Source: Antrodiella citrinella
Lineage: Eukaryota > Basidiomycota > Agaricomycetes > Polyporales > Steccherinaceae
Direction: 5' to 3'
Assembly (NCBI GenBank): GCA_004802725.1
Contig: SGPM01000033.1
Coordinates: 62,001 to 126,000, forward strand
DNA: 64,000 nucleotides
The first letter of the stretch is position 1; every line of letters begins with the position of its first letter. The position numbers and the translations under genes are program-made. The notes under the pieces are model-generated. The model was not told the DNA's origin and did no database searches. It worked only from the letters and a program-made list of their open reading frames with translations. Below are positions 46,076-60,395 of this stretch, piece after piece.

Positions 46076-47165
46076 CTAGAGAGCGCAACTCACCAACCCA
46101 AAATATGTAGACATCCTCCCTCTTATCTCCTCCAATTTCTTATTCTTGAACGCTTTCGCATTCATCAAGCAGATGGGCGAGCACAGCCATGCTTTCTCCA
46201 CATCATCAAACCACACCTGCAACCACCGGTTCGGATTCGACGTGGCCACCGACGTCGGCATCCTCGCCCAACATTGCACCCTATCCGGAGTGCGGGCTCG
46301 TTGACATACTTTGGCGTTCCCGAGGGTCGTGATCATGTCGGTGAGTATTTGTTCGGTGTGAGTGGCAAGTCGTCTTTTTGCGAGCTGGACGCGCTGCGTG
46401 TTGACGGGTAACAATGTCTCCGACGGCACTTTGTACACATGAATAGTACTCGGACCGCTCCGGAGGAGGTGATCTTCTGCATCTGGGATCTGACAACACG
46501 CGTACAGCGCTGGAGGGAGGAACACGTCGAGCTCGTGTGTTTCTGCCAAGTTCGCAAGCACCACCGCGCATTTGCGTTTGTAACGTTCCCGAGGTGAGTC
46601 GGATGACTCGTCGCACAAGAGCAGCGAGTCTACGACCGCTGTCAGACGTTTCATGCCCTCCTCCCTGAGGTGCAACGCCTGGTATTTCGTGCCGAGACGA
46701 ACCAACGCGATGATAGCTTCGAACGGGAGGATGACATCACTGCTAAAGTATCTGTGCGAATCCCGAGTTAAGTAAATGCCTTGTGTGTCGCCGAGGGATT
46801 CGAGACACGTACTTGTGGCCATCATACATCGCGCGCAAAAAATGGCTCAACTCGGCGGGGTCATCTGCGAGTTGTAATACCAGGCAGCCATCCACGACGA
46901 CCTGGTCGTCAGCGGGGACGGCTGGCTGTGGAAGTTGGTACATGTCCGCAAAGATGTCTGCATTGCGAACGAGCATTGAACGATGTACTCTGAAGTACGT
47001 GTCCTGAGCTTGAAGGACGCTGGATCCATCGTCTAGCCACGGATCTCCTCGTTTGAGCTGACGAGCAGAGGGGTCCTTGAAGTTCGCAGGAAGTTTGGCT
47101 TCTTGCGCTGTCATCAGCCTGACTATCGAGCTCGCCGGTGTCGACGTGGTCGTTGTCGTCGCCAT
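46076..47165 (-). CDS. BTB/POZ domain protein
   Basis: A protein-interaction protein of the BTB type common in mushrooms. Two exons (46813-47165, 46076-46751) join to 342 residues. The BTB fold is seen in the first exon: STPASSIVRLMT, then DTYFRVHRSMLVRNADIFAD, DGCLVLQLADDPAELSHFL and RAMYDGHK, continuing across the splice as YFSSDVILPFEAIIALVRLG and a helical part. The C-terminal half includes an Arg/Thr-rich segment and WLQVWFDDVEKAWLCSPIC. The stop at 46076 follows directly after a GTGAGT sequence; splicing that donor to the CTGCAG near 46041 would give a different end at 45971. Function, perhaps as a transcription or ubiquitin-ligase adaptor, cannot be told from sequence. Confidence 0.85.
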
Positions 47166-47578
47166 GCTCGATGGCTGGAGACGAGCTGTGAATCACCGAG
47201 CTGCATTTAACCATTTAACGGAGCCTGTGGTTATGGGAGCTGACTGGCTGACAAGTCGCAGGCGGGTTAAGTAGAGGGAACGACTCACCTGCCATTGTTT
47301 AGACGCCGCTCGTGATAGGTCACAAGTGCGCTCAGCTGACTCGGCGGTTTTCACAAGGATGAATTATGAAGTGAAATGTGTACACTACAGTATAGGCAGC
47401 GTTGAAAATGGGAATGGATCAGTCAGTCATAGTCCGTTTCGGAAAACTACATGTCAAGGTCCTCTTCCGTCTCTACTAGCGACGCAGGCAATTTCATACA
47501 AGAAAGGGAAGGGAAGCGGGTATCAAGAATTATGAAGTCGTTTGGCGATGTATTATACGTTCATAGACCGGCATAGGC
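47166..47578. other. Intergenic
   Basis: Upstream of the BTB gene and downstream of the epimerase. No gene seen. Confidence 0.5.
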
Positions 47579-49204
<1,626 letters not shown>

Positions 49205-50092
49205 TGTATAGACCTATGTTTCACAGCGAGGTTGCTTTTGGCGGGGATGTGATTCTGGTGTAGGATTTTGACGGTATAAAACGAGATCCTGCTTTTTATC
49301 TGATCGGTACATTAATATTGCTATGCAGATCGGAGATCCGGGCGGCCCGCTACATGTCCCGATGAGTCCACGTCTGCTCTTTGAAAAGCCTTTTTGTCTC
49401 TCCTGCTCTCGTTTCTTCTTGACTCTTGCTCCAAAGCCTAGATGAGGATGAAGAGAAAATCTTTGCACCTGGACACGGTGTTCAATTGATACTCAATTGG
49501 ATCGATGATGATGCGTGTAAGAAAGTCCTGGACGAGCTGCGTGGCGGGGCAGATGCGTACATGACTAGCTGTGGATATCTGGATCCTGACGGTGAGCAGG
49601 ATCAAGGTTGAAGATATGATGGCGAAAGCTCACCCTGCAATGTACGAAAATCCTGAACAAAGATTCCACGATCTGACACTGACAGTTTCTTTCACACCAG
49701 TGTTGTCCGAAACTCCCTCCGAGTCACGCTATCAACTACCACTGGCCTTGGCGAAGGACATCGCTGAGCAGCACAGAACGCACAGTCCGTATCAGAAGCG
49801 TGTCTTAGCTCCGTTTTACGGTCTTGGACGAATGTTCACAGGGTGCACACTTCCTGCAAAAGTTGTATTCCGATAGGGAGGAGAAGAATTCGCGCATAGG
49901 GTCATTTGATCCTTTGCTTCGAAGCCCTCGAGGCTGAATCGTGAAACTTGTTGGGTGAAGCGTTCAATATATTGTGAGATGTTCCTGTCGCATTTCCCAT
50001 CGTCCTCGTAGAGCTTTTTCACTATAAATATCCGAGGTCAGATACGTGAGCGACTCCGCTCCTTACCGTGACTACACTTCCCATTTGCGACA
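49205..50092. other. Intergenic with a possible short gene
   Basis: Upstream regions of the epimerase (minus) and the transporter (plus). The coding-like frames at 49441-49876 are listed separately. Confidence 0.45.
49441..49876 (+). CDS. Possible unknown gene fragment
   Basis: Two overlapping frames look protein-like: one with LILNWIDDDACKKVLDELRG and SCGYLDPDG, then, after a GTGAGC that could be a donor, one with ENPEQRFHDLTLTVSFTPVL and RVLAPFYGLGRMFTG to a stop. No start codon fits the first frame, and a clean acceptor is not evident. This may be a relic or an unresolved small gene. Confidence 0.25.
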
Positions 50093-52547
50093 ATGCCTTT
50101 CGGTATTCTTGGTGAGTGCTCTACCCTTCTTCCTGGCGGCGGAATCTAACGTCCCTCTGGCAGAGGACAAGCATCTAGAGCATGTACCGGGCACTGGACT
50201 ATTGTCCGACCGTGGTATAGTACGCGGAACCACGGTCGCGATTGACGAAGCCTCCCATATGAAACGAGGCACCGGAAGGAATGAACATATCGTGCTCATA
50301 CCACAGCCGTCTGACGATCCCAATGACCCGTAAGTAATCGACTTCCTACGTCAGTGGATATGCTCAGCCGAGTCCCTCTCTAGCTTGAACTGGCCGCAAT
50401 GGAAGAAGGAGGCTTGCTTCTGGACTTTGTAAGTCTCTTTGAGTATCTGATCTTGTGGGTGCTTATCGTGACCACCGCCCCTCTAGGACGTTCGCCGCAA
50501 GCCTCGATGGCGCCTTGTCTCCACTGGCCAGTGCGGGGTACAACCTCCTCACCCAGCAATTCAGTGTTTCTATAGATGACATCACCTCATCCTTTGGTTC
50601 TATTCTCCTCGGCCTTGGCTGCTTCATGTACGACAAAATGCTAACGATGAATTTGAATGATGATTCTCATGAATTGTTAGGTTATTCCAAAATATGCTCG
50701 CTGTGAAATTTGGCCATCGAATTGTTTATCTTGGCTCCGTATCTCTCGTGAGTCGACCTCCTATTGCATTTGTGCGCATGTTCAAGATGTCCTTCAGATG
50801 TTCATTTCGTGTATATGGTGCGCTGCAAGTCCTACATTGACGTCCATCCGAGTAGCCAGGGTGTTCCAAGGATTCGGGATGTCCGCGTTGCAGAGGTACT
50901 ATCGTTCATTCTCAGTTCCGATGGTTTATTGACGAAGAATTATGCAGCTTGGTAGCCACCACCATTGAACAGATATTCTTGTAAGTGGACGACGATTCTC
51001 TCCACTTAATGACACGATACTCACTAGGAGGCCAGTGTCCACGAGCGCGGAACTCGCTCCCTGATTTGGAGCTACGGAATCTTGTCCGGAATCACGTTGT
51101 AAGAAAAGTCGTCACCTGTTGGGGCGTGCATGACTCACCTGACCTTTCCTCCCAGGGGACCGCTTATCTATAGCTATGTTATAGAGCGGCTGTCTTGGAG
51201 ATGGGGATTCTGGTTCGTCAGTATCGCGCTCGGAATCTGCACTGTGCTGGTGTTCTTCTTTGTACCGGAAGTATGCCCGTCCGTGTCCTTCTTTCTTTCT
51301 ATGTCTGATGCCTCAACCCGTAGACGACATACAAACGGGCCTCCGTGACACCGACAAACGATGGTTCCAGCTTAGGCAAAGACGATAACTCCACGAAGGG
51401 CGATTCGGAGAGCGAAGAGAAGGTCGACAGCGAAAGACAAAGCGCGGTATCTGTGTACCAAAAGCGTAGCTACCTGTCCTCGCTCAAGGTTTGGAACGGA
51501 ACCTTCAGCAACGATAATATGTTCAAAATTTTCTTGCGACCCTTCCCCTTCTTGTTCTCGCCTGTGGTGAGTGAGGGTCCTTTTGTATTGTGCTAGCTAA
51601 CGACACACTCTGCGATAGGCATGGTTCATATTTCTCTCTCATGGAATGCAAACAGTGTGGTTGAGTAAGCGTACCCATCACTCACAGCAAAGCCTTATTT
51701 GACGTTCTGTGCGTCATAGGCCTGGTTCCCCTTTGCTCCTCTACTATCTTTACATTGGAGTATAACTTCACTGCTTCGCAGATAGTAAGTGATCTTGTGT
51801 GGTCTGCACATCGTCGTGTTCATAACTTCGTATCAACAGGGTCTCACCAACTTGGGCGGGCTCGTCGGTATCACGCTCGGTATTGCCATCACAGGTCCTC
51901 TACTTGATTCCGGAGCGGTTTGGCTGTCCAGACGCAACCGCGGGATCTATGAGCCAGAATTCCGACTCATATTCATGTCTGCTATGCTGGTCAGCTTATT
52001 CGGATACATTGGTTGGGCTGGTGAGGCGTCCATATATACTTGTATGTTCGGCGAACTCATTCCTGCATCAAGTCGGAAACCACCACAAGATGCCATGGAT
52101 TGGAGCAGTTGCATGCATCACGTTCGTACTCTCCAGATGACCATTTTCCCATTAATCACTGAATCGAAATGTTTGTTCAGGATGCTCAACTTCAGTATGG
52201 TTGTTTCCGGCACCACGGCTGTCGTATATCTCCTCGACACGCACGGCGCGAACGCCCTACAAATCTTCGCCCTGAGCAACTTTCTCAAGAACATGGTTCT
52301 CTATGGATCGACGTTCTTCGCGAACGGTATGGTGCAGAACAGAGGCGTCACGGTCTCGCTGTTCATCCTGGCGGGGTGTCAGGGCGTTTGCTGGTTGGCG
52401 TCCATCCCCATGTTCATTTTTGGGAAGCGGGTACGATCATATGTGCGTTGTGTGGTTAATATCGATTTTCGTGCGTAGTGTCTGACCTAGCTTTGCTCTT
52501 CACAGATCGCGAGACATCCGCGCTTCTTCGCGGTAGACCAGTCATAA
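50093..52547 (+). CDS. Major facilitator superfamily transporter
   Basis: A polytopic plasma-membrane transporter, probably a proton-coupled importer or drug/organic-acid exporter. The small first exon MPFGILE is followed by a cytosolic N-terminus and NDPLNWPQWKKEACFWTLTF, the typical entry into the first helix. The exons then give QQFSVSIDDITSSFGSILLG, RVFQGFGMSALQSLVATTIE, HERGTRSLIWSYGILSGITL and RLSWRWGFWFVSIALGICTV. A charged central loop follows (DDNSTKGDSESEEKVDSER). The C-terminal half has GLTNLGGLVGITLGIAITGP, RLIFMSAMLVSLFGYIGWAV, GTTAVVYLLDTHGANALQIF and NFLKNMVLYGSTFFANG. It ends ARHPRFFAVDQS. Twelve helices fit, and all inspected junctions close in frame over more than ten exons. 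Substrate unknown. Confidence 0.9.
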
Positions 52548-54235
52548 TCGTGAAGACGACCAATGTCATAGATAAGCAAATATTTCTAGTATGTTGTACA
52601 ATTAGCAGCGCTATACATGTCGCTCTCCAGTCCAAACATCAAAGGGAAGATTGAATCAATATCGTCCATGAGATGTTCGACACCACTCGTGCTGCCCCTT
52701 CATCTCTTTCGTCACTTCCAGAGCTTCTTCTTCAGTTATGTGCTCTTCAACGTTGTCCATGATTCACTCCACGATCTCGTTCGGTATCCTTACGTCCAGA
52801 CTTTCCTCCACGGCTCGCCGTATCCACGCTTTCTGCTGCGGAGGAACAGTAGACGTTGTCAAGATATCAAACTCGTCTGCCCCGTGTGTCCCAGTCCCGC
52901 TTCCGTCTATATTTGAGAGGTCTGGGTCGACAAAGAACAAATCGAGGATCGTCATTGATCCTTCCTTCTCCTAGTCAATCAATGGGGTTGGTTGCAGTGC
53001 GTGTTGATAGTTATTCGGCAAAGCCACGCTGCGCCCCAATGTCAACGGCACTTGGCCGAGGCTCTGAATCCCCGGTGATCCATGACGCAGGCCCCATGTA
53101 CGTGCTGTGGCCAACAGTCTTCGCAATCCTATCGGCGCCAACTCGCCGCACTGTGGGCGTCGGGCGGGAACAGGTGGCTGTTACACAGTCGGCAGGCATT
53201 GCAAGAGGGCATATTGATACATGGAGCTCGTACTCAATGATACAAGGGCGGTGGTATCAAACCAGTCCGAATCCAAGCCTACAACTGCTCATAATGGCAC
53301 TGACGGCGAGTCGACATCCATTGTCGCCTTTCGAGGTGGTTCTTGCCTTGTGACGCTATCACCGTTTCCTTCAAAAGGTTGTTAGAATTCCTGAGGACAG
53401 TAGGAATAGAATGAATGTATTGCGTTTGGCTGAGCTCTTGCAAACGCATGAGAGAGGGGGAAATACACGAAAATAGGGCTTTATCTACGAAAACGGGATC
53501 AATGATAAATCCGTTGTTGATCTACGAGAACTGCCTCATCATAGATTTCAACAAAGGTCCGGTGTATGTCCTGATACACATGATAGCTGCACTAGGACGG
53601 ATCGTGGGCTTGGAAGCTGCCCGCGGCAGTGCGGTGTACTGTTCCCTCCAAGTGCCCTCGGGCCCGGCGCTTGAGCGCGCAAAGCTCATCGGGCTCACTC
53701 GAGAGTCGACGCCAGACAGCCCTTGGATCATCCTCTTCGCACTCTACGATAACCTGAACAGGTCCGTGATACGATAGAGGCGTCCGTGGTGCTGTTGGAA
53801 TCCAGTGTGCTTGTTCTAGCGACGATCTGAATATCACGTCTTCCATCGCAACCAACTGTGTTCCAGTCAGACTCTTGCCACATCCACGACGTATGCCGTT
53901 GGGCTGTACGATCGTAGAGAGCCGCAGAGCAGTGTGAAACTTGGGCGTAGCGTGACGGCTCTGGCAGTGACGGACTTTGTAATGTGAATGCGGATTGCAT
54001 TCCTAGTTCATGACATCACTCGCTCCCGGACACGAACCTACTAAAGGTGGTGCTTTCAGCACTCGGCAGGGCTAGTGCGGGTGTAGTCTGTAGAACCTCT
54101 TGAAATTCTCAAATCTCCGCTGACTTGCAGAACGAACTTTGCTCTATACTTGAAGGTGGACCAGAACGATCTTCGATACAACCTTCCATACGACCTTTCT
54201 TTTGCCCAACTGTTCTCCCTGCTGTTGCCTGTGTC
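52548..54235. other. Gene-poor stretch
   Basis: About 1.7 kb without a supported gene. A minus-strand frame at 52764-52955 is protein-like (VDPDLSNIDGSGTGTHGADE, QQKAWIRRAVEESLDVRIPN) and could be a last exon, but I find no partner exons. Frames at 53011-54000 on the minus strand are Arg/Ser-rich and look like chance. Confidence 0.4.
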
Positions 54236-55183
54236 CTAATATCCTCCCTGAGACTCATCACTACTCGAATTCTAGGATGTTAACGTCAATGGAAGATGAC
54301 GAAAATGAATAGAATGTCTCCACTTACCGGGTAAACCAGCTTCAGACCCTCAATCGTAGGTGCCTTGACCGCAGAAACCGAAATTGTTACCGGCCCTTCA
54401 AGAGTCAACATGTCATTAGTGCACTTGGCAGTAAGAGTGTACCGGACGGCGGAAGATGGAGTCCTTGAACTGTATGTTGATAAGATCGTGTGGACGAAGT
54501 GAGGTGCTGGGAGTCGCAGGGGTGAGCGTGATGTTTGGAGTGTAAGGAGGTGATGCGGGCTCGGTGGTTTTGATCTTCGTTGTAATGCTGCGGTTCACAT
54601 TCCTCTTGCCATCATGGCCGATAGTCCACTGATGAAAGATGCCGATGTCAGCACCCTCGCCGACGCCTTTGGGTATGACGAGGGCCGCCATCTCCTGCAA
54701 TGCATGCTTTCCAAAGTTCATCTCGCCGGAGAACACACACAGATTCTGGGTGTCACATTCCTGCGCAGAGTTGAATTGGGGAGTACCCATGTCTACGGAG
54801 TGTGTTGTGCCGGATGCGAGCTGCATGGACCCGGTGAGAGAATAGTCCTTTGGCCCCTTTCTGAGCTTCATGTCGAATACGTGTCCGAAATCATCATCGG
54901 AGAAGATGATTGAGTCTTCGTCGTCTGTGGAGATGATTCCAACGATCTTGCACCCCTACAAGGAAACGTAAAGTCAGTCCATTCCGAGCCTGAGATGGTT
55001 CAAAAATACCGCCAGATGGACTTCAATGCTAAATCGGAAGTAAGGGTGTCCTTCGTGTACATGATCATGGCCATAACGGACAGCGGGCGTGTTGCCCAAC
55101 TTCGTGTATGGGCGGAGAATGATATAGCCATTCCAACCACCAACCGTCTGAGAAGAGTCTATGCACCGGCAAGTTTCCCGCAT
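54236..55183 (-). CDS. Unknown protein, tentative model with a frame break
   Basis: Three coding-like blocks can be chained. The first (from about 55183) has GNTPAVRYGHDHVHEGHPYF and FRFSIEVHLA. A GTATTT donor joins it to GCKIVGIISTDDEDSIIFSD and FGHVFDMKLRKGPKDYSLTG, running through QLASGTTHSVDMGTPQFNSA. The last block is RYTLTAKCTNDMLTLEGPVT and KAPTIEGLKLVYP, spliced to NSSSDESQGGY and the stop at 54236. Blocks two and three are in different frames with no clear intron near 54450, so an error, a mutation or a missed intron lies there. No signal peptide or family recognised; the block pattern suggests a mostly beta protein. Confidence 0.4.
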
Positions 55184-55737
55184 TGTTTCCGTTTTTGAAG
55201 TTGTAATTGACAACACTTATTCAGTTTGCGTCTCTCTCAGCCTGAGAGAAAGGAGCACGGATCATGGATCTTCTGCTCAAGCTGCCAGTGATGGCAATGG
55301 GCCTGAACCTGTAGGGCCGATTAGGGGTTGAGAATATGGGGACGCAACTTCGATGAAAGTGCATTATGGCCCGCAACGCCTAGGTATACCGTACATGCAT
55401 ACGATGAATGAGACATCTGTTTCTTGTGATCATGAAGGACTGATTCCTCAGGCTCAGCGAAAACAAGCACGCACGAGCAGTTGCCAACTTCCCACTTGGC
55501 ATGGGGACGATAACGGTCCGAACGGTGAAGATATTCGGTCTATGGCCTGAAGATGACATGTCCATATGAGACCTCGTATGACCTTGAACAGAAAGGATTT
55601 GAAGAACAAAAAGTGTTGTCAAACACGCAAGCTCACAAAAAGGCGCCCATAGACATTGAGCGCCACAGTAAGGCTTGCGCTTCTCCTTGTAAACCATCAC
55701 ACTACAAACACGCTCAGCATCTAATCGGGGCCGGTTT
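55184..55737. other. Intergenic between divergent genes
   Basis: Upstream regions of the unknown minus-strand gene and of THO subunit 1. Nothing else seen. Confidence 0.45.
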
Positions 55738-58323
55738 ATGATGGCTACCGTCAGTGCGATGCAGGCATTCTCTTCGACTTTACAAGAACTCGTGGGCTCG
55801 CTGCCAGCCCGACCAATACCCAAGGCTGTTTTCGACACACTTGTTTCCACCGCGTTGTCCAAGTCCGAAACTCAGGCTTCACCGGATAACAGGAAGTCAA
55901 ATTGGGAGTTTGTTCTTAAGGACGACATCTTCAGCCTTGCTGTAAGTGTCTGCGAACCTCCGTGATCCGTGGCTGATGCACAACATGGTCCAAGTAGGCG
56001 ACGGAAGGTCAAGCTTTGAAGGACCCGCAGACGACCTACTATGACGACCTCCGAGATCGACTCGATATCGTACTCGCATTTACTGAACACGATGCATGCG
56101 AGCAAATCTTCCCCTTCAACGTACTTTACGACCTTCTCGAGACCCAGACCATCAACTCCTGCTCACACGTATTCTCATGGATAGAAGCGCGCGCCGACCG
56201 ACTCACCGAGGGGATGGTTCCACAGAAGGGCAAAGCCTTGATGCTGTTGAGGACGCTGAATGACCTGCTAAGGCGACTGTCGAAGATGGGCGCGACGACG
56301 AAGTTTTGTGGGCGGATTCTGACGTTTCTGAGCAGTGTCTTCCCTTTGGGAGAACGAAGCGGGGTGAATTTGAGAGGAGAGTTTGGGCCGGTATGGGAGG
56401 GTCCGGGCGCGAAGCAGGAAGAGGAAGAGAAACAGAAGGAGGAAGAGCAGGTAGACGGTGCGGACAAGATGCAGGTGGACGAAGAGAAAGGCGAGGCATC
56501 GGAGTTGAAGGAAGCTTCACAAGCAAAAGACAACGCAGAAGGTACGTTCTCCCAATGTTGAACTGATCAGTCGTGCTCATATAGAATAGATTTCTACCAG
56601 ACCTTTTGGTCTCTCCAACTGCCATTCTCAAAGCCGCCACTTTTCGCTGAACCACAAACACTGCCGAAGTTCAAAGAGGCTGTCAACAAGGTTCTACCGG
56701 TCATCAAGGAGGCTACCGTTCGGGAGCGTGCACTTATGGGTAGCAAAAGCTCCTCTGGAACCTCGTCCTTGAAGAGGAAACGCGAGCCCGAAACCGTCAC
56801 CGAGCTAGCTGGAACGGAGTACTTCTTTGCCAAGTATCTCACAAGCCCGGACCTGCTTGACCTGGAGGTACGCAACATCGCATCAAATCCTAGCCACATA
56901 CTTCTGACATACCCTCGCAGATTGCTGACACTCACTTCCGGCGACAATTTCTATTTCAACTTCTTGTTCTATTGCACCATCTGCTTTCATTTACAAAACC
57001 TGCCAAGCCGAATGGGCTACCCCGCGGAATCGCTCGTTGCAGATCGACTTCACGCTCGAGCCTGCTGACGCACAGTGGGTGACGGAAACGATCGCTCGTG
57101 CAAACGAAGAACTACGACAAACCTCGCCTAATGGACGTGCGTTTGCGGACACGGTGAACGTGATCCTTGAACGTGAAAAGAACTGGGTCAAATGGAAGAA
57201 CGAGCTATGCTCTCCGTTCGATAAGGAGGCGTGGTCAGTGGAGATTGAAGAGGAAGCCGAAGATGGGAGTAAGGTGAAGAGAAAGGTGGGAATGGAGGAG
57301 TCCACAAAGGAGGCGCGCCTGACTATGTTTGAGGATCCACCTGAGTGGGAGCATAAGTATGGGACCGCACCGCTCACGGAGATATGGGAGATGGGGTATC
57401 GGGATTTGTCAGATTTGGAACGTCCCTTCAAGTGCGTATTTACCAGCAAGTCTTTACTTTTCGTTGATGTCTTTTCTCCTTTAGTCCTGGAGACGTCAAG
57501 GACTTCGTCAAGAAAGTCAAGCTGGAAGATCAACGTATAGAAATGCGTAAGAAACAACTCACCAAGCGCGCAGAACAAATCGCTGCTGCCCGTGCGAAGG
57601 CAGCGGCAGCAGCAGCATCCCAACCGAAAGAAGTTCCTCCTGTCGTGAAAACTACGCCCACACCTTCATCGTCGCAAGAGACTATGAATGTTGTATCTAC
57701 TCCTCCGGCCTCCATCACCCGCGCTGCGCCACCTCTCACACCACTGCATCATCCGCTACCTGCCAAACCTGGTACGACTCCCGTCAAATCACTCGTTGCT
57801 GTGGAGAGCACGCCTCCTGCTCCGGCGACCCCCACGCCTGCTCCTGTCCCGACGCCTGTTCCCGCTCCCGTCGTAGTTGCGGCGCCAGAACCTGTTCCTG
57901 TTGTCTTGCCACCAGATGATCAAATCATCCGTGCTGAAGAGGTAAGTCATTCTACATTCCGTCACGGCCGAAATATTAGGTATTGACATATTGCTTCTTC
58001 AGAGCAAACAACGGTGGTCTTGGCTCGCTCTGCGTACCGCACGAGATACACATATTCAGCAGTTCGGGAAGATCGGGACCGGCGACATCATTCTGCTGGC
58101 ACAAGAGATTGAAAACGCGAAGGTGTTGAAGGAACAGGAGGAGAAGGCGATCGCGAGAGGCGAAGCTGACCTTCTGGCTCCTGCCAGTCAAGAGGAGCGA
58201 GCGCTGAGCCCTATGACCGGTACAACAAGCTCGAATAGCGTTGGAGAGTTCAAAGTGGACGAATCGGTGGTCAGCGTCACGAATGGGCCAGAGGCGGAGG
58301 GGGATGTGAAGATGGAGGCGTAA
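55738..58323 (+). CDS. HPR1: THO complex subunit 1 (Hpr1/THOC1 family)
   Basis: A core subunit of the THO complex, which couples transcription to mRNA export and limits R-loops, in the nucleus. The start MMATVSAMQAFSSTLQELVG leads to helical blocks LKDPQTTYYDDLRDRLDIVL and GKALMLLRTLNDLLRRLSKM. FCGRILTFLSSVFPLGERSG is the most conserved family segment. An acidic Lys/Glu-rich loop follows, then DFYQTFWSLQLPFSKPPLF, YFFAKYLTSPDLLDLE, ADTHFRRQFLFQLLVLLHHL and NWVKWKNELC. The C-terminus is Ala/Pro-rich, then SKQRWSWLALRTARDTHIQQ and an acidic end. One base appears missing at about 57007: the frame of LLSFTKPAK must shift to read AEWATPRNRSLQIDFTLEP. As the gene is normally important for growth, a sequence error is the likely cause. 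Start may be 55738 or 55741. Confidence 0.88.
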
Positions 58324-58805
58324 CATTTGTCGCCAGGGACTTCTTCTACTTTTATATTGCATCATACCCTTTTCTTTCATATCTAAATTTCACTGGAACT
58401 CGACTGTCAGTGCTAGGTGCACCTTCTCGGATGTCTCTGAATGTGTCGGGCTTGGGCTGACAAACACGTTGATCAAGGACCCAAAGAAATGCGCCATAGC
58501 GGTTACTCTGCCAACACGTTATCAGGTTGGCCGCTGTCCTGTTCTACATCGCCAAGGGGCCTATGAAAATTCCATCGACCGTCTCCGAGCTACATTACGA
58601 ACGTGCTTGACTCGGGCATTTGAATCCGACGTGACTTTTGCATTGCTAGTGTGGCGCATATCCAGTGCTCAGAAGGTTGTTGTCTTTCCGCGTTTATATC
58701 AGTGCAGTTGATCAACGCCACAATTCAGCCAAACAACGTTCTATACACCTAGAGAAAGGGAGTACACAATCTCGTAGTCATATCGAAGCAACAGAACAAA
58801 AAATT
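58324..58805. other. Intergenic between convergent genes
   Basis: The 3' flanks of THO subunit 1 and the MOSC gene. No gene seen. Confidence 0.5.
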
Positions 58806-60395
58806 TCATGCGACCTGCTCTATCCATTGCTTGACCAAGACCTTATCTCCTACTCTCACGACACCACTGCCTTCCGAGACGCCATTGCATCCAAACATCG
58901 GTTTGTTTGAACGCGTAGAGTCCATTCCGAATTTAAGCATCACCTTGTACGGAACGGCTGTATCGCGTTCTCCTGTCTTGGTGTCGACATTGGGCAGCTA
59001 CAAAACATCCCTCACATCAGACACCTTCGGCGAGGATGGCTGTTTTCAAACGCACCAGGCACCTAGCGCATCTGCATACGATGGTGATGGACTCATGGTT
59101 GTTACCGACGACGATCTCGCGCCAAAGGTCCTCCGCGAAAGGGACCCTGGCGCCTCTAAGCACAATATTCGGGCGGAACCTATATGCCATACTAGTCAGC
59201 CTCCAGCCTCCTGCGTGACCGTGGGGTGGGAGCAGGAACCGCTACCGTTCGATCTCCAAGGCCCTATTCTGCCATTTCTCCTTCTTCAGGCCTGCGATTC
59301 GGCTGGGATCGGTATCGTTTGAGATGAGAGCTCTCCTGGTCGCGTCGTTCAGAGCCTGCAAAGACTCTTCACTAGCGATCAACAAAGGATATGCGTCCTA
59401 AAGGCGATGATTCAGAAAGATGAGATCACAGGGTGATTACATGAAGTAAGGGGAAGATAAGATACCTGGTACTTGACGTTTGCATCGAGCGTAGGGAAAA
59501 TTGGGGTGCCTGGGGAGAACCGATCTTCAGGTCCTTTCATCATTAACAAGACGTTGCGCTTGAAGTACGTCGACAAGATATTGTGTGGGGAAGGGTCGGA
59601 GGGTTTCAGAGGTTGAACGATGTATCCATCCATCTTCATAACTTTGAACATGGTCACGTCGGTGACACTGCACAAGTGATGGTAAGTTTGATAATGCCAG
59701 GGTCTGAGAGACAATGCTTACTGAGGCCAGGACTTGAGAACATTCGGCGTAGGCTTGATGGGTACAGAGAAAGTGATATACCCCCCGTCGTTCTTGGGTA
59801 CACTCACGACCATGAATCCGCCATACGGAGACGAAGAGTCAAACTCAAGTCGCGGAATCACAAGAACAGTCTTGAAGGAAGGTGAATTAGACTCAATGGA
59901 CTGTAGTACGAGTATGGGAACTTACGGAGGCAAGGGTTCTTGCTGTGAGGACATCATGCGTTTCGGCATCAATGATGCACCACTCTCGGTCGTACTGGAG
60001 ACCCTTCGGGGTGTAGAAGGATTCTCTAACTGATGTTCCCCGACAACTCTACGCCATGCTGGTGAATTTCAGCAGGTCAAGTCAAACAGAAAATCTCGAC
60101 GCACCTTCAAAGGATGTATCAATATCTTTGAAACCCTTATCTCGTCCAGTCGTATCTCTGACTTCTGCACATGTCTGTTCACCAACGGATCGCTCGTATC
60201 AACCTTGGACAAGTCCACCATGGTATTGATAGGTGAAGAGTTCCCTTTGAGATTCTGATCCGTCATCAGAATCATGGCATATCGTCACGATAAGAAACAC
60301 ACCTTGGACCACCACAAATACACGGCAGAGAGGACGGTCAAGATGACCGTACAGGTCAAGAGATAATCATGGCTCTCTGACAGGTATGTCGACAT
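58806..60395 (-). CDS. Membrane-anchored MOSC-domain protein (mARC-like)
   Basis: A molybdenum-cofactor-binding protein resembling the amidoxime-reducing component (mARC). The N-terminus MSTYLSESHDYLLTCTVILT continues as a single membrane segment to VYLWWSK. A later exon has RVSKILIHPLK, spliced to SCRGTSVRESFYTPKGLQYD and EWCIIDAETHDVLTARTLAS, the MOSC N-terminal beta barrel. Further exons give PRLEFDSSSPYGGFMVVSVP, DAYPLLIASEESLQALND and AYRFRPNIVLRGARVPFAED. CRCARCLLPNVDTKTGERD contains the conserved Cys that binds Mo. FGCNGVSEGSGVVRVGDKV and VKQWIEQVA end the protein. Most junctions close in frame; one short intron begins GTAGCG. Redox partners such as cytochrome b5 are not encoded nearby. 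A plain MOSC sulfur-carrier role is the alternative. Confidence 0.88.

Noticed and set aside
52764..54000. A possible minus-strand gene from several protein-like frames
   Set aside because: The frames could not be chained by splice sites, and most are of a composition expected by chance.
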